Assembly (NCBI RefSeq): GCF_024505145.1
Contig: NZ_JANIAA010000041.1
Location: 1-64,000 of the forward strand
Reading direction: 5' to 3'
Source of the DNA: Streptomyces rugosispiralis
Lineage (GTDB): Bacteria > Actinomycetota > Actinomycetes > Streptomycetales > Streptomycetaceae
Length of the DNA stretch: 64,000 bases
In this document: positions 16,932 through 25,002 of the stretch, one piece after another
How positions within the stretch are numbered: position 1 is the first letter of the stretch
Layout: the number at the start of each line of letters is the position of its first letter
Translations under genes and position numbers: made by a program
The notes under the pieces: model-generated
Told to the model about the DNA's origin: nothing
The model's database searches: none
Seen by the model: only the letters and a program-made list of their open reading frames with translations

Positions 16932-17146
16932 ACGCCGATAACCCACCCGACCGGGGCGAACGGCCGACGATGACCATGCGCGTCTACACCATGGCGCGCG
17001 ATGGAATCGTCACAGCACGGCACGCGATGGTGACCGTCCTGGTCGGGGAGAAGAGCGATACCTACGGGCTGGGGCAGGCATGGCCACCATGCCAGTGCCC
17101 TCGCCACCGTGAACACAACAACCCGAACCGATTCAAGCGCTCCTGA
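16928..17146 (+). CDS. Cassette gene C, small CxC protein
   Basis: 72 aa from GTG 16928, overlapping B as GTGA. The core MRVYTMARDGIVTARHAMVTV is followed by LGQAWPPCQCPRH, where C-x-C plus His could bind metal. Over the 45 residues from MTMRVY, 39 are identical to the inverted copy at 27.7 kb. The frame from ATG 16970 gives a 58-residue version that starts at the conserved core. Function is unknown. A very strong hairpin ends the operon. Confidence 0.75.
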   Translation: MNADNPPDRGERPTMTMRVYTMARDGIVTARHAMVTVLVGEKSDTYGLGQAWPPCQCPRHREHNNPNRFKRS

Positions 17147-17224
17147 GAGGGCCGCTCGCCCCGGAGGGCGAGGGACGGGCGGTCCCCCAGCGACTCCGGT
17201 CGTCGTGCCCTGACACAGCCTTGA

Positions 17225-17263
17225 GTAGGGGCCGGGGCGGCATCTTGCCGCCCCGGCCCCTAC
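17225..17263. terminator. 18-bp perfect hairpin, bidirectional
   Basis: GTAGGGGCCGGGGCGGCA, a 3-base loop (TCT) and the exact complement. It separates convergent genes: cassette A-B-C from the left and the GH18 protein from the right. Confidence 0.85.
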
Positions 17264-17279
17264 GCGTTCACGGAGCCCC

Positions 17280-18374
17280 TCACCCCCTCAGCGCCGCCTC
17301 GAAGGCGCCCGGACGCTGGGTGACGCCGCTGCAGCGGGTGTTGGGAACGACGCTCGCGGTGGGCTCGGGGGCCGCGGCACCGGCCGTGGCGGCGGTCGGG
17401 GTGCCGGACTGGGTCATCTCCGGGGTGCACGGCTGGTCCCGTTCGGCCGACCACATCGACAGCCGTCCGATCCCCTTCTCCGCGGCGAACCGCGCCAGCC
17501 CGGACGCGTCCTCCAGCGTGAAGGTCTCGCCGGTGACGTCGTTGACCCCGATCATCGGCGTCACGGCGAGGATCTTCCAGGCGGCGGCGTCGGACATGCC
17601 GAACACCTCGCGGACCCGGGCCTGGGCCGCGGTGGCCGCCTGGACCGCGTAGTCGCCCATGTCGCCGGTGTGGTCGCCGCTGTAGTTCATCGCCATGACG
17701 TTGACGCCCGAGAGGATGACCCCCTCCTGTTTGGCGGCCTCCAACTGGGCGACGCTCTGCGGGGTCAGCCCGTCCGGCATGGCGGGCAGGGTGAAGGAGA
17801 CGTTCAGGCCCTCGTGGGTGCGCTGGATGAGCGCGAGCGCCTGGGCCCGGCGGGCGGCCGCCTCGTCGTCGGCGAGCGCGTCGCCCTCGATGTCGAAGTC
17901 GATCCTGGCGGACTGGTAACGCTCGATCACCTCGGCGTAGGCGGAGGCGAGTTCGGGGACGTCGGTGCAGGCGGTGGCGAGCTCGGTGCCCTCGGCGCCG
18001 CCGAAGGAGATCCGTACGTCGCCGCCCGCCCGGCGGACGCCCTCGATCCGGGCCTCCAGCGCCTGGTCGTCCAGCGAGGTGCCGCCGTCCCACACCGGGG
18101 TGCAGCCGTCGCCCGCGACGACGAAGCCCAGCGAGAACTCCTTGACCCCGCGCGAGGCCGCGGCGGCCATGTCATAGCCCGAGTCCGCCCAGGCGTTGAC
18201 GTACGGCACGAACTCGGCGGGCGGGCGCGCCACGGGGGGCTGTGACGCCCGGGGCTGTGAGGGCGCGGCGTGCGGCTCGGGCGGCTGCTTCTGGTGTCCC
18301 GCCCATACGGCGATGGTGGCGCAGACCACCGCGCCGGCCACGGCGATTCCGCTCATGCGGGGGCTGGCCCTCAT
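17280..18374 (-). CDS. Secreted GH18 chitinase-like protein
   Basis: 364 aa from ATG 18374, with GGAGGAG 9 bases upstream. The N-terminus (MRASPRMSGIAVAGAVVCATIAVWAG) is a signal peptide or anchor, followed by a Pro-rich linker. The domain from about residue 55 begins FVPYVNAWADSGYDMAAAA, has the strand GGDVRISFGGAEG, and carries the catalytic segment ARIDFDIEGDAL with the DxDxE signature of glycoside hydrolase family 18. MAMNYSG and LSMWSAERDQP are later family motifs. It is shorter than true exochitinases and may act on other beta-1,4-linked GlcNAc polymers. It is monocistronic. Confidence 0.85.
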   Translation of the reverse strand: MRASPRMSGIAVAGAVVCATIAVWAGHQKQPPEPHAAPSQPRASQPPVARPPAEFVPYVNAWADSGYDMAAAASRGVKEFSLGFVVAGDGCTPVWDGGTSLDDQALEARIEGVRRAGGDVRISFGGAEGTELATACTDVPELASAYAEVIERYQSARIDFDIEGDALADDEAAARRAQALALIQRTHEGLNVSFTLPAMPDGLTPQSVAQLEAAKQEGVILSGVNVMAMNYSGDHTGDMGDYAVQAATAAQARVREVFGMSDAAAWKILAVTPMIGVNDVTGETFTLEDASGLARFAAEKGIGRLSMWSAERDQPCTPEMTQSGTPTAATAGAAAPEPTASVVPNTRCSGVTQRPGAFEAALRG

Positions 18375-18540
18375 GGCTCTGGCTCCTCCTTGTGGTCCGG
18401 TACGAGGCGCAGGGGCCGGTGCCGCCCGTGCCGCTCTCCCCGCCAAACCTCGCATATTCGGTGAAGCCTACTGAACTATGACACACCGCATGTTTGACTT
18501 ATATGTCGCATGTCGTATTTTCTGCATTAACCTCTTCCGT

Positions 18541-19458
18541 ATGGATCCTCAGTCAGATGTGGCCGAGCGCGCGACTTCGCGTCCCCTCCGCGCTGACGTG
18601 GCCCGGAAGGGGCCCGTGTTCGTGGACCTGTCCGGGCGCCGTGGCCGACTGGTACGACATGTGGGCGTAGTCGCGGGAGCCGCCTGCCTCGGCTATTCGG
18701 CGGTCCTGGGGTTGGGCTACGCGGGCGGTACGCCGTTCGCGCCGCAGACGCTGATCCCCGGGCGACCCGTCTCCACCGAGGCGTTCGGCCGGGGGCCGGA
18801 GCACACCCCCGAGGAGCGCTCCGGGCCCTCCGAGTCGCCCGAGCGGCGTGCCGCGCACGCGTACGGCTACGAGGAGGCGTACGGGGACGGGGACGGGGAC
18901 GCGTACGGGGACGACGGACACGGGCCGACCCACCGTCAGCACCCGCGCGAGCGGCACGCCTCGGGGCGCCCGGAGCACGGGGGCGCCCGGGAGGCCGTCG
19001 CCCTGCCGCCCATCACCACCCGGCCGCGGCCCGCGCCTCCGCAGCCCGATCCGCCCAAGGTCCACCGCGCGGCGCCGCGGCACTCCCCCGCGCACCACCG
19101 CCCCGTAAGCCGCGGGTCCGCCGCGGGGCACCGGTCCGGCAAGCACCACAAGGGCGGCCACACGCCGTCACATCCGGTCGCCCACCCGCCCGGTAAGCGG
19201 CCCGCGGGCGCGTCGCACACCCCGTCGAAACAGCACTCCGCCGGCGCCGAGTCGCCCGCCAAGGGCTCCGGCCGCCCGCAGGCCCCCGGCCACACCACAC
19301 GGCCCGGCCACGCCGCGTCCCCCCAGAAGCCCCAGTCCCAGAAGCCCCCGCAGGCCGATACGCCCAAGCCCCCCAAGGGGCCCGCCGGAGGCGGCACCCC
19401 GGCCGACGAGCCGGGCGCCGACAAGGGCACCCCCAAGCCCGATGACGAGGCGTCATGA
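18541..19458 (+). CDS. MatA-like membrane protein with long disordered exterior
   Basis: 305 aa from ATG 18541. A cytoplasmic N-terminus (KGPVFVDLSGRRGRLVRHVG) leads to one membrane helix (VVAGAACLGYSAVLGLGYAGG). About 200 residues of His/Pro/Gly/Lys-rich low-complexity sequence follow, including a DGDGDAYGDD stretch. The stop overlaps the next gene by 4 bases (ATGA). In S. coelicolor the matA-matB pair has a membrane protein before a deacetylase-glycosyltransferase fusion, so by analogy this could help assemble or export the polymer. That role is inferred from gene order. Confidence 0.7.
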   Translation: MDPQSDVAERATSRPLRADVARKGPVFVDLSGRRGRLVRHVGVVAGAACLGYSAVLGLGYAGGTPFAPQTLIPGRPVSTEAFGRGPEHTPEERSGPSESPERRAAHAYGYEEAYGDGDGDAYGDDGHGPTHRQHPRERHASGRPEHGGAREAVALPPITTRPRPAPPQPDPPKVHRAAPRHSPAHHRPVSRGSAAGHRSGKHHKGGHTPSHPVAHPPGKRPAGASHTPSKQHSAGAESPAKGSGRPQAPGHTTRPGHAASPQKPQSQKPPQADTPKPPKGPAGGGTPADEPGADKGTPKPDDEAS

Positions 19459-21824
19459 GCGGCGGCAGACCGCCGAGGCTGCCGCGGCCGCGCCGCCGGC
19501 TCCCCGCGCCCCGTCAGGACGGCGCACCCCGTAGGGTGTTCCGGCTGACCGGCTCCGGCCGCCGCGCCGCGCGCCGCACGGGCGGGTCCGGGCGCGAGGG
19601 AAGGCTCGGACTCAGGCTCACGGGCGGACTCAAGCTCAGGCTCACGGGCGGACTCGGGCTCGGGCTCACCGGCAAGCTCGGGCTCAGGAGCCGGCTCCGT
19701 ATCGTCAAACTGCGCCAGCTACGCACCCGCACCCGGGTGGCGCTCGCCCTCGCGACCCTCCTCGCACTGGTGTGCACCCTGCTGCTGGACGGCTATCTGC
19801 ACGCCGAGGTCGGCAACGACGCCCGGGTGTACCGCTCACAAGCCTCGCGCACGGTCCCCGACCGGCTGCGCAAGGGCGGCCCGGTGATCACTTTCAACCA
19901 CCGGGGAAAGGCCACCGAGCACGCCATCCCGTCCAAGACCATCGCGCTGACCTTCGACGACGGCCCGGACCCGCGCTGGACCCCGGAGATCCTCGACGTG
20001 CTGCGCCGCCACAAGGTGCGGGGGACCTTCTTCGTGCTGGGCCAGATGGTGATCCGCCATCCGGAGCTGGTCCGCCGGATGCGGGCCGCGGGCCATGAGG
20101 TCGGGGTGCACACCTTCTCCCATGTCGACCTGTCGTACCAGGACAAGGGGCGCATGGACCGCGAACTGGCCCAGTCCCAGTTGGCCCTGGCCGGTGCGGC
20201 GGGCATCACCAGCTCGCTCTTCCGCGCGCCGTACGCCTCCAAGGTCCGCGCGCTGGACGACCGCACCTGGCCGGTGCAGCAGCACATCGGCGCCAAGGGC
20301 TACATCAGCGCGTTCGTGGACACCGACAGCGAGGACTGGCAGCGGCCCCCGGTGAAGGAGATCGTCCGGAACGCCACCCCCGAGGGCAGGAAGGGCGCGT
20401 CGGTGCTCTTCCACGACGCGGGCGGCAACCGCTCCCGGACCGTACGGGCCCTCGGGCTGTACATCGAGCGGATGAAGAAGAAGGGCTACTCCTTCACCAC
20501 GATCACCGGCGCGCTCGGCGCCCACAGCGCCAACCACCCGGCGCACACCCTGCCGGTCTGGGAGGGCCGGGCCCTGATCGGGGCCGCCGCGATCAGCCAC
20601 AGCGCACTGCCGTTCCTGATCGGGCTGCTGGGCCTGGTGGGCTTCTCGGTGATCGGGCGGCTGCTGCTGATGGTGGTCCTCGCCTGGTGGCACCGGCGCT
20701 CCCGGGAGCGGCGGCGCTGGGCCCGGGTGCAGGAGGTCACCGATCCGGTGAGCGTGATCGTGCCCGCGTACAACGAGAAGGAGTGCATCGCCAACACCCT
20801 GAAGTCGCTGTCCGCCTCCACCCACCCGATCGAGATCCTGGTCGTGGACGACGGCTCCACCGACGGCACCGCCGATATCGCCGAGGCGATGGGCCTGCCC
20901 AACGTACGGGTGCTGCGGCAGGCCAACGCGGGCAAGCCCGCGGCCCTCAACCGGGGCATCGCCCACGCCAGCCATGAGCTGATCGTGATGATGGACGGCG
21001 ACACCGTCTTCGAGCCCACCACCATCCGGGAGCTGGTCCGCCCGTTCGCCGACTCGCGGGTGGGCGCGGTGGCGGGCAACGCCAAGGTCGGCAACCGGGG
21101 GAAGCTGATCGGCGCCTGGCAGCACATCGAGTATGTGATGGGCTTCAACCTCGACCGGCGGATGTACGACCTGCTGCGCTGCATGCCCACCATCCCCGGC
21201 GCGATCGGCGCCTTCCGCCGCTTGGCGCTGCTGGAGGCCGGGGGCATGAGCGCGGACACCCTGGCCGAGGACACCGACATCACCATCGCCCTGCACCGAG
21301 CGGGCTGGCAGGTGGTCTACCAGGAGCACGCCCGCGCCTGGACCGAGGCGCCCAGCTCGCTCGGCCAGCTGTGGAAGCAGCGCTACCGCTGGTCCTACGG
21401 CACCATGCAGGCGCTGTGGAAGCACCGCCGCTCGCTGATCGACCGGGGGCCCTCGGGACGGTTCGGGCGGGTGGGGATGCCGCTGGTGGTGCTCTTCCAG
21501 ATCCTCACCCCGCTGTGCGCGCCGCTGATCGACCTCTTCACCCTCTACGGAGTGATCTTCCTGGACCCGGTGCGCTCGCTGCTGGCGTGGGCGGCGCTGC
21601 TGCTGGTTCAGCTACTGGGCGCGGCGTACGCGTTCCGGCTGGACCGGGAGAAGTACCGGGCGCTGGCCGTACTGCCGTTGCAGCAGATCGCCTACCGCCA
21701 GCTGATGTATCTGGTGCTGCTGCACTCCTGCGTCACCGCGGCCACCGGCGCCCTGCTGCCGTGGCAGAAGCTCAAGCGCACCGGCGAGGTGGACACCCCG
21801 CGGGCGCCCGAGGCCGTACGGTGA
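19455..21824 (+). CDS. Polysaccharide deacetylase-glycosyltransferase 2 fusion (MatB-like)
   Basis: 789 aa, ATG 19455. A basic N-terminus with repeated GLRLTGGLKL units and one membrane helix (LALATLLALVCTLLL) leads to a NodB-type deacetylase at about residues 165-355 (TFDDGPDPRWTPEI, HTFSHVDL, FRAPY). After a second membrane region, a processive GT2 domain at about 430-660 has VIVPAYNEKEC, DDGSTDGT, MMDGDTVFE, EDTDITIA and QRYRWSYG. Membrane helices close the protein. The fusion should polymerise GlcNAc and partly deacetylate it at the surface, as proposed for MatB in pellet formation. The upstream gene overlaps it. Confidence 0.88.
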   Translation: MSGGRPPRLPRPRRRLPAPRQDGAPRRVFRLTGSGRRAARRTGGSGREGRLGLRLTGGLKLRLTGGLGLGLTGKLGLRSRLRIVKLRQLRTRTRVALALATLLALVCTLLLDGYLHAEVGNDARVYRSQASRTVPDRLRKGGPVITFNHRGKATEHAIPSKTIALTFDDGPDPRWTPEILDVLRRHKVRGTFFVLGQMVIRHPELVRRMRAAGHEVGVHTFSHVDLSYQDKGRMDRELAQSQLALAGAAGITSSLFRAPYASKVRALDDRTWPVQQHIGAKGYISAFVDTDSEDWQRPPVKEIVRNATPEGRKGASVLFHDAGGNRSRTVRALGLYIERMKKKGYSFTTITGALGAHSANHPAHTLPVWEGRALIGAAAISHSALPFLIGLLGLVGFSVIGRLLLMVVLAWWHRRSRERRRWARVQEVTDPVSVIVPAYNEKECIANTLKSLSASTHPIEILVVDDGSTDGTADIAEAMGLPNVRVLRQANAGKPAALNRGIAHASHELIVMMDGDTVFEPTTIRELVRPFADSRVGAVAGNAKVGNRGKLIGAWQHIEYVMGFNLDRRMYDLLRCMPTIPGAIGAFRRLALLEAGGMSADTLAEDTDITIALHRAGWQVVYQEHARAWTEAPSSLGQLWKQRYRWSYGTMQALWKHRRSLIDRGPSGRFGRVGMPLVVLFQILTPLCAPLIDLFTLYGVIFLDPVRSLLAWAALLLVQLLGAAYAFRLDREKYRALAVLPLQQIAYRQLMYLVLLHSCVTAATGALLPWQKLKRTGEVDTPRAPEAVR

Positions 21825-21902
21825 CCGGGCTCACCCGTTCGGCTCGGCGGGCGCGGGAACACGACGTGGCGTGCAGGCGCTGTGCTGGACGGAGGTGTCC
21901 CC

Positions 21903-23321
21903 ATGACCGACGAGAGCCACCGCGACGACAGCCCCCGGGAGGGCTACCGCATCGAGCACGACTCGATGGGAGAGGTCAGGGTGCCCGCGCACGCCAAGTG
22001 GCGCGCCCAGACCCAGCGGGCGGTGGAGAACTTCCCCGTCAGCGGGCAGCGCCTGGAGCGGGCGCACATCCAGGCGCTGGCCCGGATCAAGAGCGCGGCC
22101 GCCCGGGTCAACGCCGAGCTGGGCGTGGTGGACAAGGACATCGCGGGGGCGATCTCGGAGGCGGCGGCCGAGGTCGCCGAGGGCCGCTGGGACGACCACT
22201 TCCCGGTGGACGTCTTCCAGACCGGCTCCGGCACCTCGTCCAACATGAACACCAACGAGGTGCTGGCCACCCTGGCGAGCGAGCGCCTGGGCCGTCCGGT
22301 GCACCCCAACGACCACGTCAACGCCAGCCAGTCCTCCAATGACGTCTTCCCCTCCTCCATCCACATCGCGGCCACCGCGGCCGTCACCGGCGATCTGATC
22401 CCGGCCCTGGCCCATCTGGCGGAGGCGCTGGAGCGCAAGGCCGCCGAGTTCGCCGAGGTGGTCAAGGCGGGGCGGACCCATCTGATGGACGCCACTCCGG
22501 TGACCCTCGGTCAGGAGTTCGGCGGCTACGCGGCCCAGGTGCGCTACGGGATCGAGCGGCTGCGCGCCTCGCTCCCCCGGCTGGCCGAGCTGCCGCTGGG
22601 CGGTACGGCGGTGGGCACCGGGATCAACACCCCGCCCGGGTTCGCCGCCGCCGTCATCGCCGAGCTGACCCGCACCACCGGGCTGCCGCTGACCGAGGCC
22701 CGGGACCACTTCGAGGCGCAGGGCGCGCGGGACGGGCTGGTCGAGACGTCCGGGCAGCTGCGGACCATCGCGGTCGGCCTCACCAAGATCGCCAACGATC
22801 TGCGCTGGATGGCGTCGGGCCCGCGCACCGGGCTCGCCGAGATCGCGCTGCCCGACCTCCAGCCCGGCTCGTCGATCATGCCGGGGAAGGTCAACCCGGT
22901 GGTCCCCGAGGCCACGCTGATGGTCGCGGCGCAGGTCACCGGCAATGACACCACCGTCGCCACGGCCGGGGCCGCCGGGAACTTCGAGCTCAATGTGATG
23001 CTCCCGGTGATCGCCAAGAATCTGCTGGAGTCGATCCGGCTGCTGACCAACGTCTCCCGGCTGCTCGCGGACCGCACGATCGACGGGATCACCGCCAACG
23101 CCGAGCGGGCCCGGGAGTACGCGGAGTCCTCGCCGTCCGTCGTCACCCCGCTGGGCCGCTACCTCGGCTACGAGGAGGCGGCGAAGGTGGCCAAGCGGTC
23201 GCTGGCGGAGCGCAAGACGATCCGGGAGGTGGTGCTGGAGTCCGGCTATGTGGAGCGGGGGCTGCTGACGTCGGCCCAGCTGGACGAGGCCCTTGACGTC
23301 CTGCGCATGACACATCCTTAG
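21903..23321 (+). CDS. fumC: Class II fumarate hydratase
   Basis: 472 aa from ATG 21903, with GGAGG 7 bases upstream. The superfamily signature GSSIMPGKVNP is present, as are TGSGTSSNMNTNEV, NASQSSNDVFPSS and TGINTPPGF. The enzyme hydrates fumarate to malate without an iron-sulfur cluster, so it stays active in oxygen where the class I enzyme at 12.4 kb may fail. It starts 79 bases after the deacetylase-glycosyltransferase gene on the same strand; co-transcription is possible. Confidence 0.94.
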   Translation: MTDESHRDDSPREGYRIEHDSMGEVRVPAHAKWRAQTQRAVENFPVSGQRLERAHIQALARIKSAAARVNAELGVVDKDIAGAISEAAAEVAEGRWDDHFPVDVFQTGSGTSSNMNTNEVLATLASERLGRPVHPNDHVNASQSSNDVFPSSIHIAATAAVTGDLIPALAHLAEALERKAAEFAEVVKAGRTHLMDATPVTLGQEFGGYAAQVRYGIERLRASLPRLAELPLGGTAVGTGINTPPGFAAAVIAELTRTTGLPLTEARDHFEAQGARDGLVETSGQLRTIAVGLTKIANDLRWMASGPRTGLAEIALPDLQPGSSIMPGKVNPVVPEATLMVAAQVTGNDTTVATAGAAGNFELNVMLPVIAKNLLESIRLLTNVSRLLADRTIDGITANAERAREYAESSPSVVTPLGRYLGYEEAAKVAKRSLAERKTIREVVLESGYVERGLLTSAQLDEALDVLRMTHP

Positions 23322-23389
23322 CCGGGCGTTGGCCCCCGGTTGCGTCATAGGTCACGGCATCGCGGCCCGCGCGCACCTAAGATCTGCTC

Positions 23390-24091
23390 ATGACAGCGGA
23401 CATCGTGGAGACGACGGGGACGGCGGACATCGCCCGGTGGGCACCGGGCGACCACATTCTGTGGCGCTATCGGGCCAACGCGTCCGACCTCATCCACATC
23501 TGCCGTCCCGTGACCGTCGTCGAGGACACCCCGGAGCTGCTCGCCGTCTGGCTCGCCCCCGGCACCGTCTGCGTCAAGCCGCAGCTCACCGACGGCACCT
23601 CGGTGCACCACGAGCCGCTGCCCACCCGGTACACCAAGCCGCGGACCACCGCGCGGTCCCAGTGGTTCGGCACCGGTGTGCTGAAGCTGGCCCGGCCCGG
23701 GGAGCCGTGGTCGGTGTGGCTGTTCTGGGACCAGGGCTGGCAGTTCCGGAACTGGTACGTGAACCTGGAGGAGCCGCTGGTCCGCTGGGACCGCGGAGTG
23801 GACTCCGAGGACCACTTCCTGGACATCGCGGTCTACGCCGACCGCGGCTGGGAATGGAAGGACGAGGACGAGTTCGCGCAGGCGCAGCGGGCCGGGCTGA
23901 TGGGTCCCGAGCAGGCGGAGCGGGTCCGGACCGCGGGCCGGGCGGCCGCGGCGACCATCGAGTCCTGGGGAGCGCCCTTCCGGGACGGGTGGGAGAACTG
24001 GCGGCCCGACCCCGCGTGGTCCGTACCCGCCCTTCCGGCGGACTGGGGCCGTACGGACAAGAAGCACACCTCGGCACACTCGAGGTCATGA
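23390..24091 (+). CDS. DUF402 protein
   Basis: 233 aa from ATG 23390. The DUF402 core is visible: GDHILWRYRANASDLIHICRPVTVV near the start, then WSVWLFWDQGWQFRNWYVNLEEPLVRW and FLDIAVYADRGWEWKDEDEF with the clustered Asp/Glu residues. Related proteins such as Ntdp/FomD are metal-dependent nucleotide phosphatases, so a nucleoside diphosphate or nucleotidyl-phosphonate hydrolase is plausible. The substrate here is unknown. It stands between fumC and a methyltransferase on the same strand. Confidence 0.85.
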   Translation: MTADIVETTGTADIARWAPGDHILWRYRANASDLIHICRPVTVVEDTPELLAVWLAPGTVCVKPQLTDGTSVHHEPLPTRYTKPRTTARSQWFGTGVLKLARPGEPWSVWLFWDQGWQFRNWYVNLEEPLVRWDRGVDSEDHFLDIAVYADRGWEWKDEDEFAQAQRAGLMGPEQAERVRTAGRAAAATIESWGAPFRDGWENWRPDPAWSVPALPADWGRTDKKHTSAHSRS

Positions 24092-24225
24092 ACCTCTTGT
24101 CGTGTCCCAGTGTTTCAAACGTAGGATCGTCGTCCGGAACACTGCCCATGCGGGACACCAGACGCCGGCGCAAGTCACGGGCGACGCGCGAGATCTGACG
24201 TAATGTCACAGGAGGGGGCGGAGTC

Positions 24226-24945
24226 ATGAGCGGTGAGGACGAGCACGGGGACGGTTACGAGGGCTACGAGGACTTCGACCGCCTCGCGCTGGACCGCAGC
24301 GGTCAGGCGGAAGCCTTCGACCACATCGGCGACCGCTACGACGACGCCTTTCCGCACAAGGAGGGCCAGATCGAGGCCGGTCGCTGGCTCGCCGAAACGC
24401 TTCCGCCGGGCTCCCGGGTGCTGGACGTCGGCTGCGGTACGGGCCTGCCCACGGCCCGTCAGCTGGTCGACGCGGGGCACGAGGTGGTCGGCATCGACAT
24501 CTCCCCGGGGATGCTCAAGCTGGCCCGGGACAATGTCCCGGAGGCCACCTTCCACCATGTGGACATCGTCGATCTGCGGGTGGGCGGGCGGTACGGCCCC
24601 GGCGGCCCCCGGGAGTTCGGCCCGTTCGACGGCATCACCGCCTACTTCACGCTGCTGCTGCTGCCCCGCCCGGAGATCCCGTACGCACTGCGGACCCTGC
24701 ACGCCGGCTTGAGACCCGGGGGGCTGCTGGGGCTGGGCATGGTGGAGGCGGACATCGACGACTTCCCCATTCCGTTCCTCGGCAACTCGGTCCGGGTATC
24801 CGGTTATCTGCGGGACGAGCTGCGCCAGGCCGTCCGCGATGCGGGCTTCGAGGTCGCCGGGGAGGACTCGCACGCGTACGCCCCGGCCAGCACGGACGTA
24901 CCACCCGAGATCCAGCTCTATCTGAACTGCCGACGACGTGCCTGA
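24226..24945 (+). CDS. SAM-dependent methyltransferase (class I)
   Basis: 239 aa from ATG 24226, preceded by AGGAGGGGG. After a 25-residue acidic leader, motif I VLDVGCGTGLPTARQLVDAG (about residues 66-85) and motif II VVGIDISPGML show the Rossmann SAM-binding fold. FDGITAYFTLLLLPRPEIP is motif IV and LRPGGLLGLGMVE follows motif VI. The target is unknown. A DUF402 gene precedes it and the SpoIIE phosphatase starts 57 bases after it, so the three may form a transcription unit. Confidence 0.85.
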   Translation: MSGEDEHGDGYEGYEDFDRLALDRSGQAEAFDHIGDRYDDAFPHKEGQIEAGRWLAETLPPGSRVLDVGCGTGLPTARQLVDAGHEVVGIDISPGMLKLARDNVPEATFHHVDIVDLRVGGRYGPGGPREFGPFDGITAYFTLLLLPRPEIPYALRTLHAGLRPGGLLGLGMVEADIDDFPIPFLGNSVRVSGYLRDELRQAVRDAGFEVAGEDSHAYAPASTDVPPEIQLYLNCRRRA

Positions 24946-25002
24946 CACTCGGTGCGCCCACGAGACGCGGGCGCACGGCCCCGGACGGATGGAAACCCAC
25001 GC

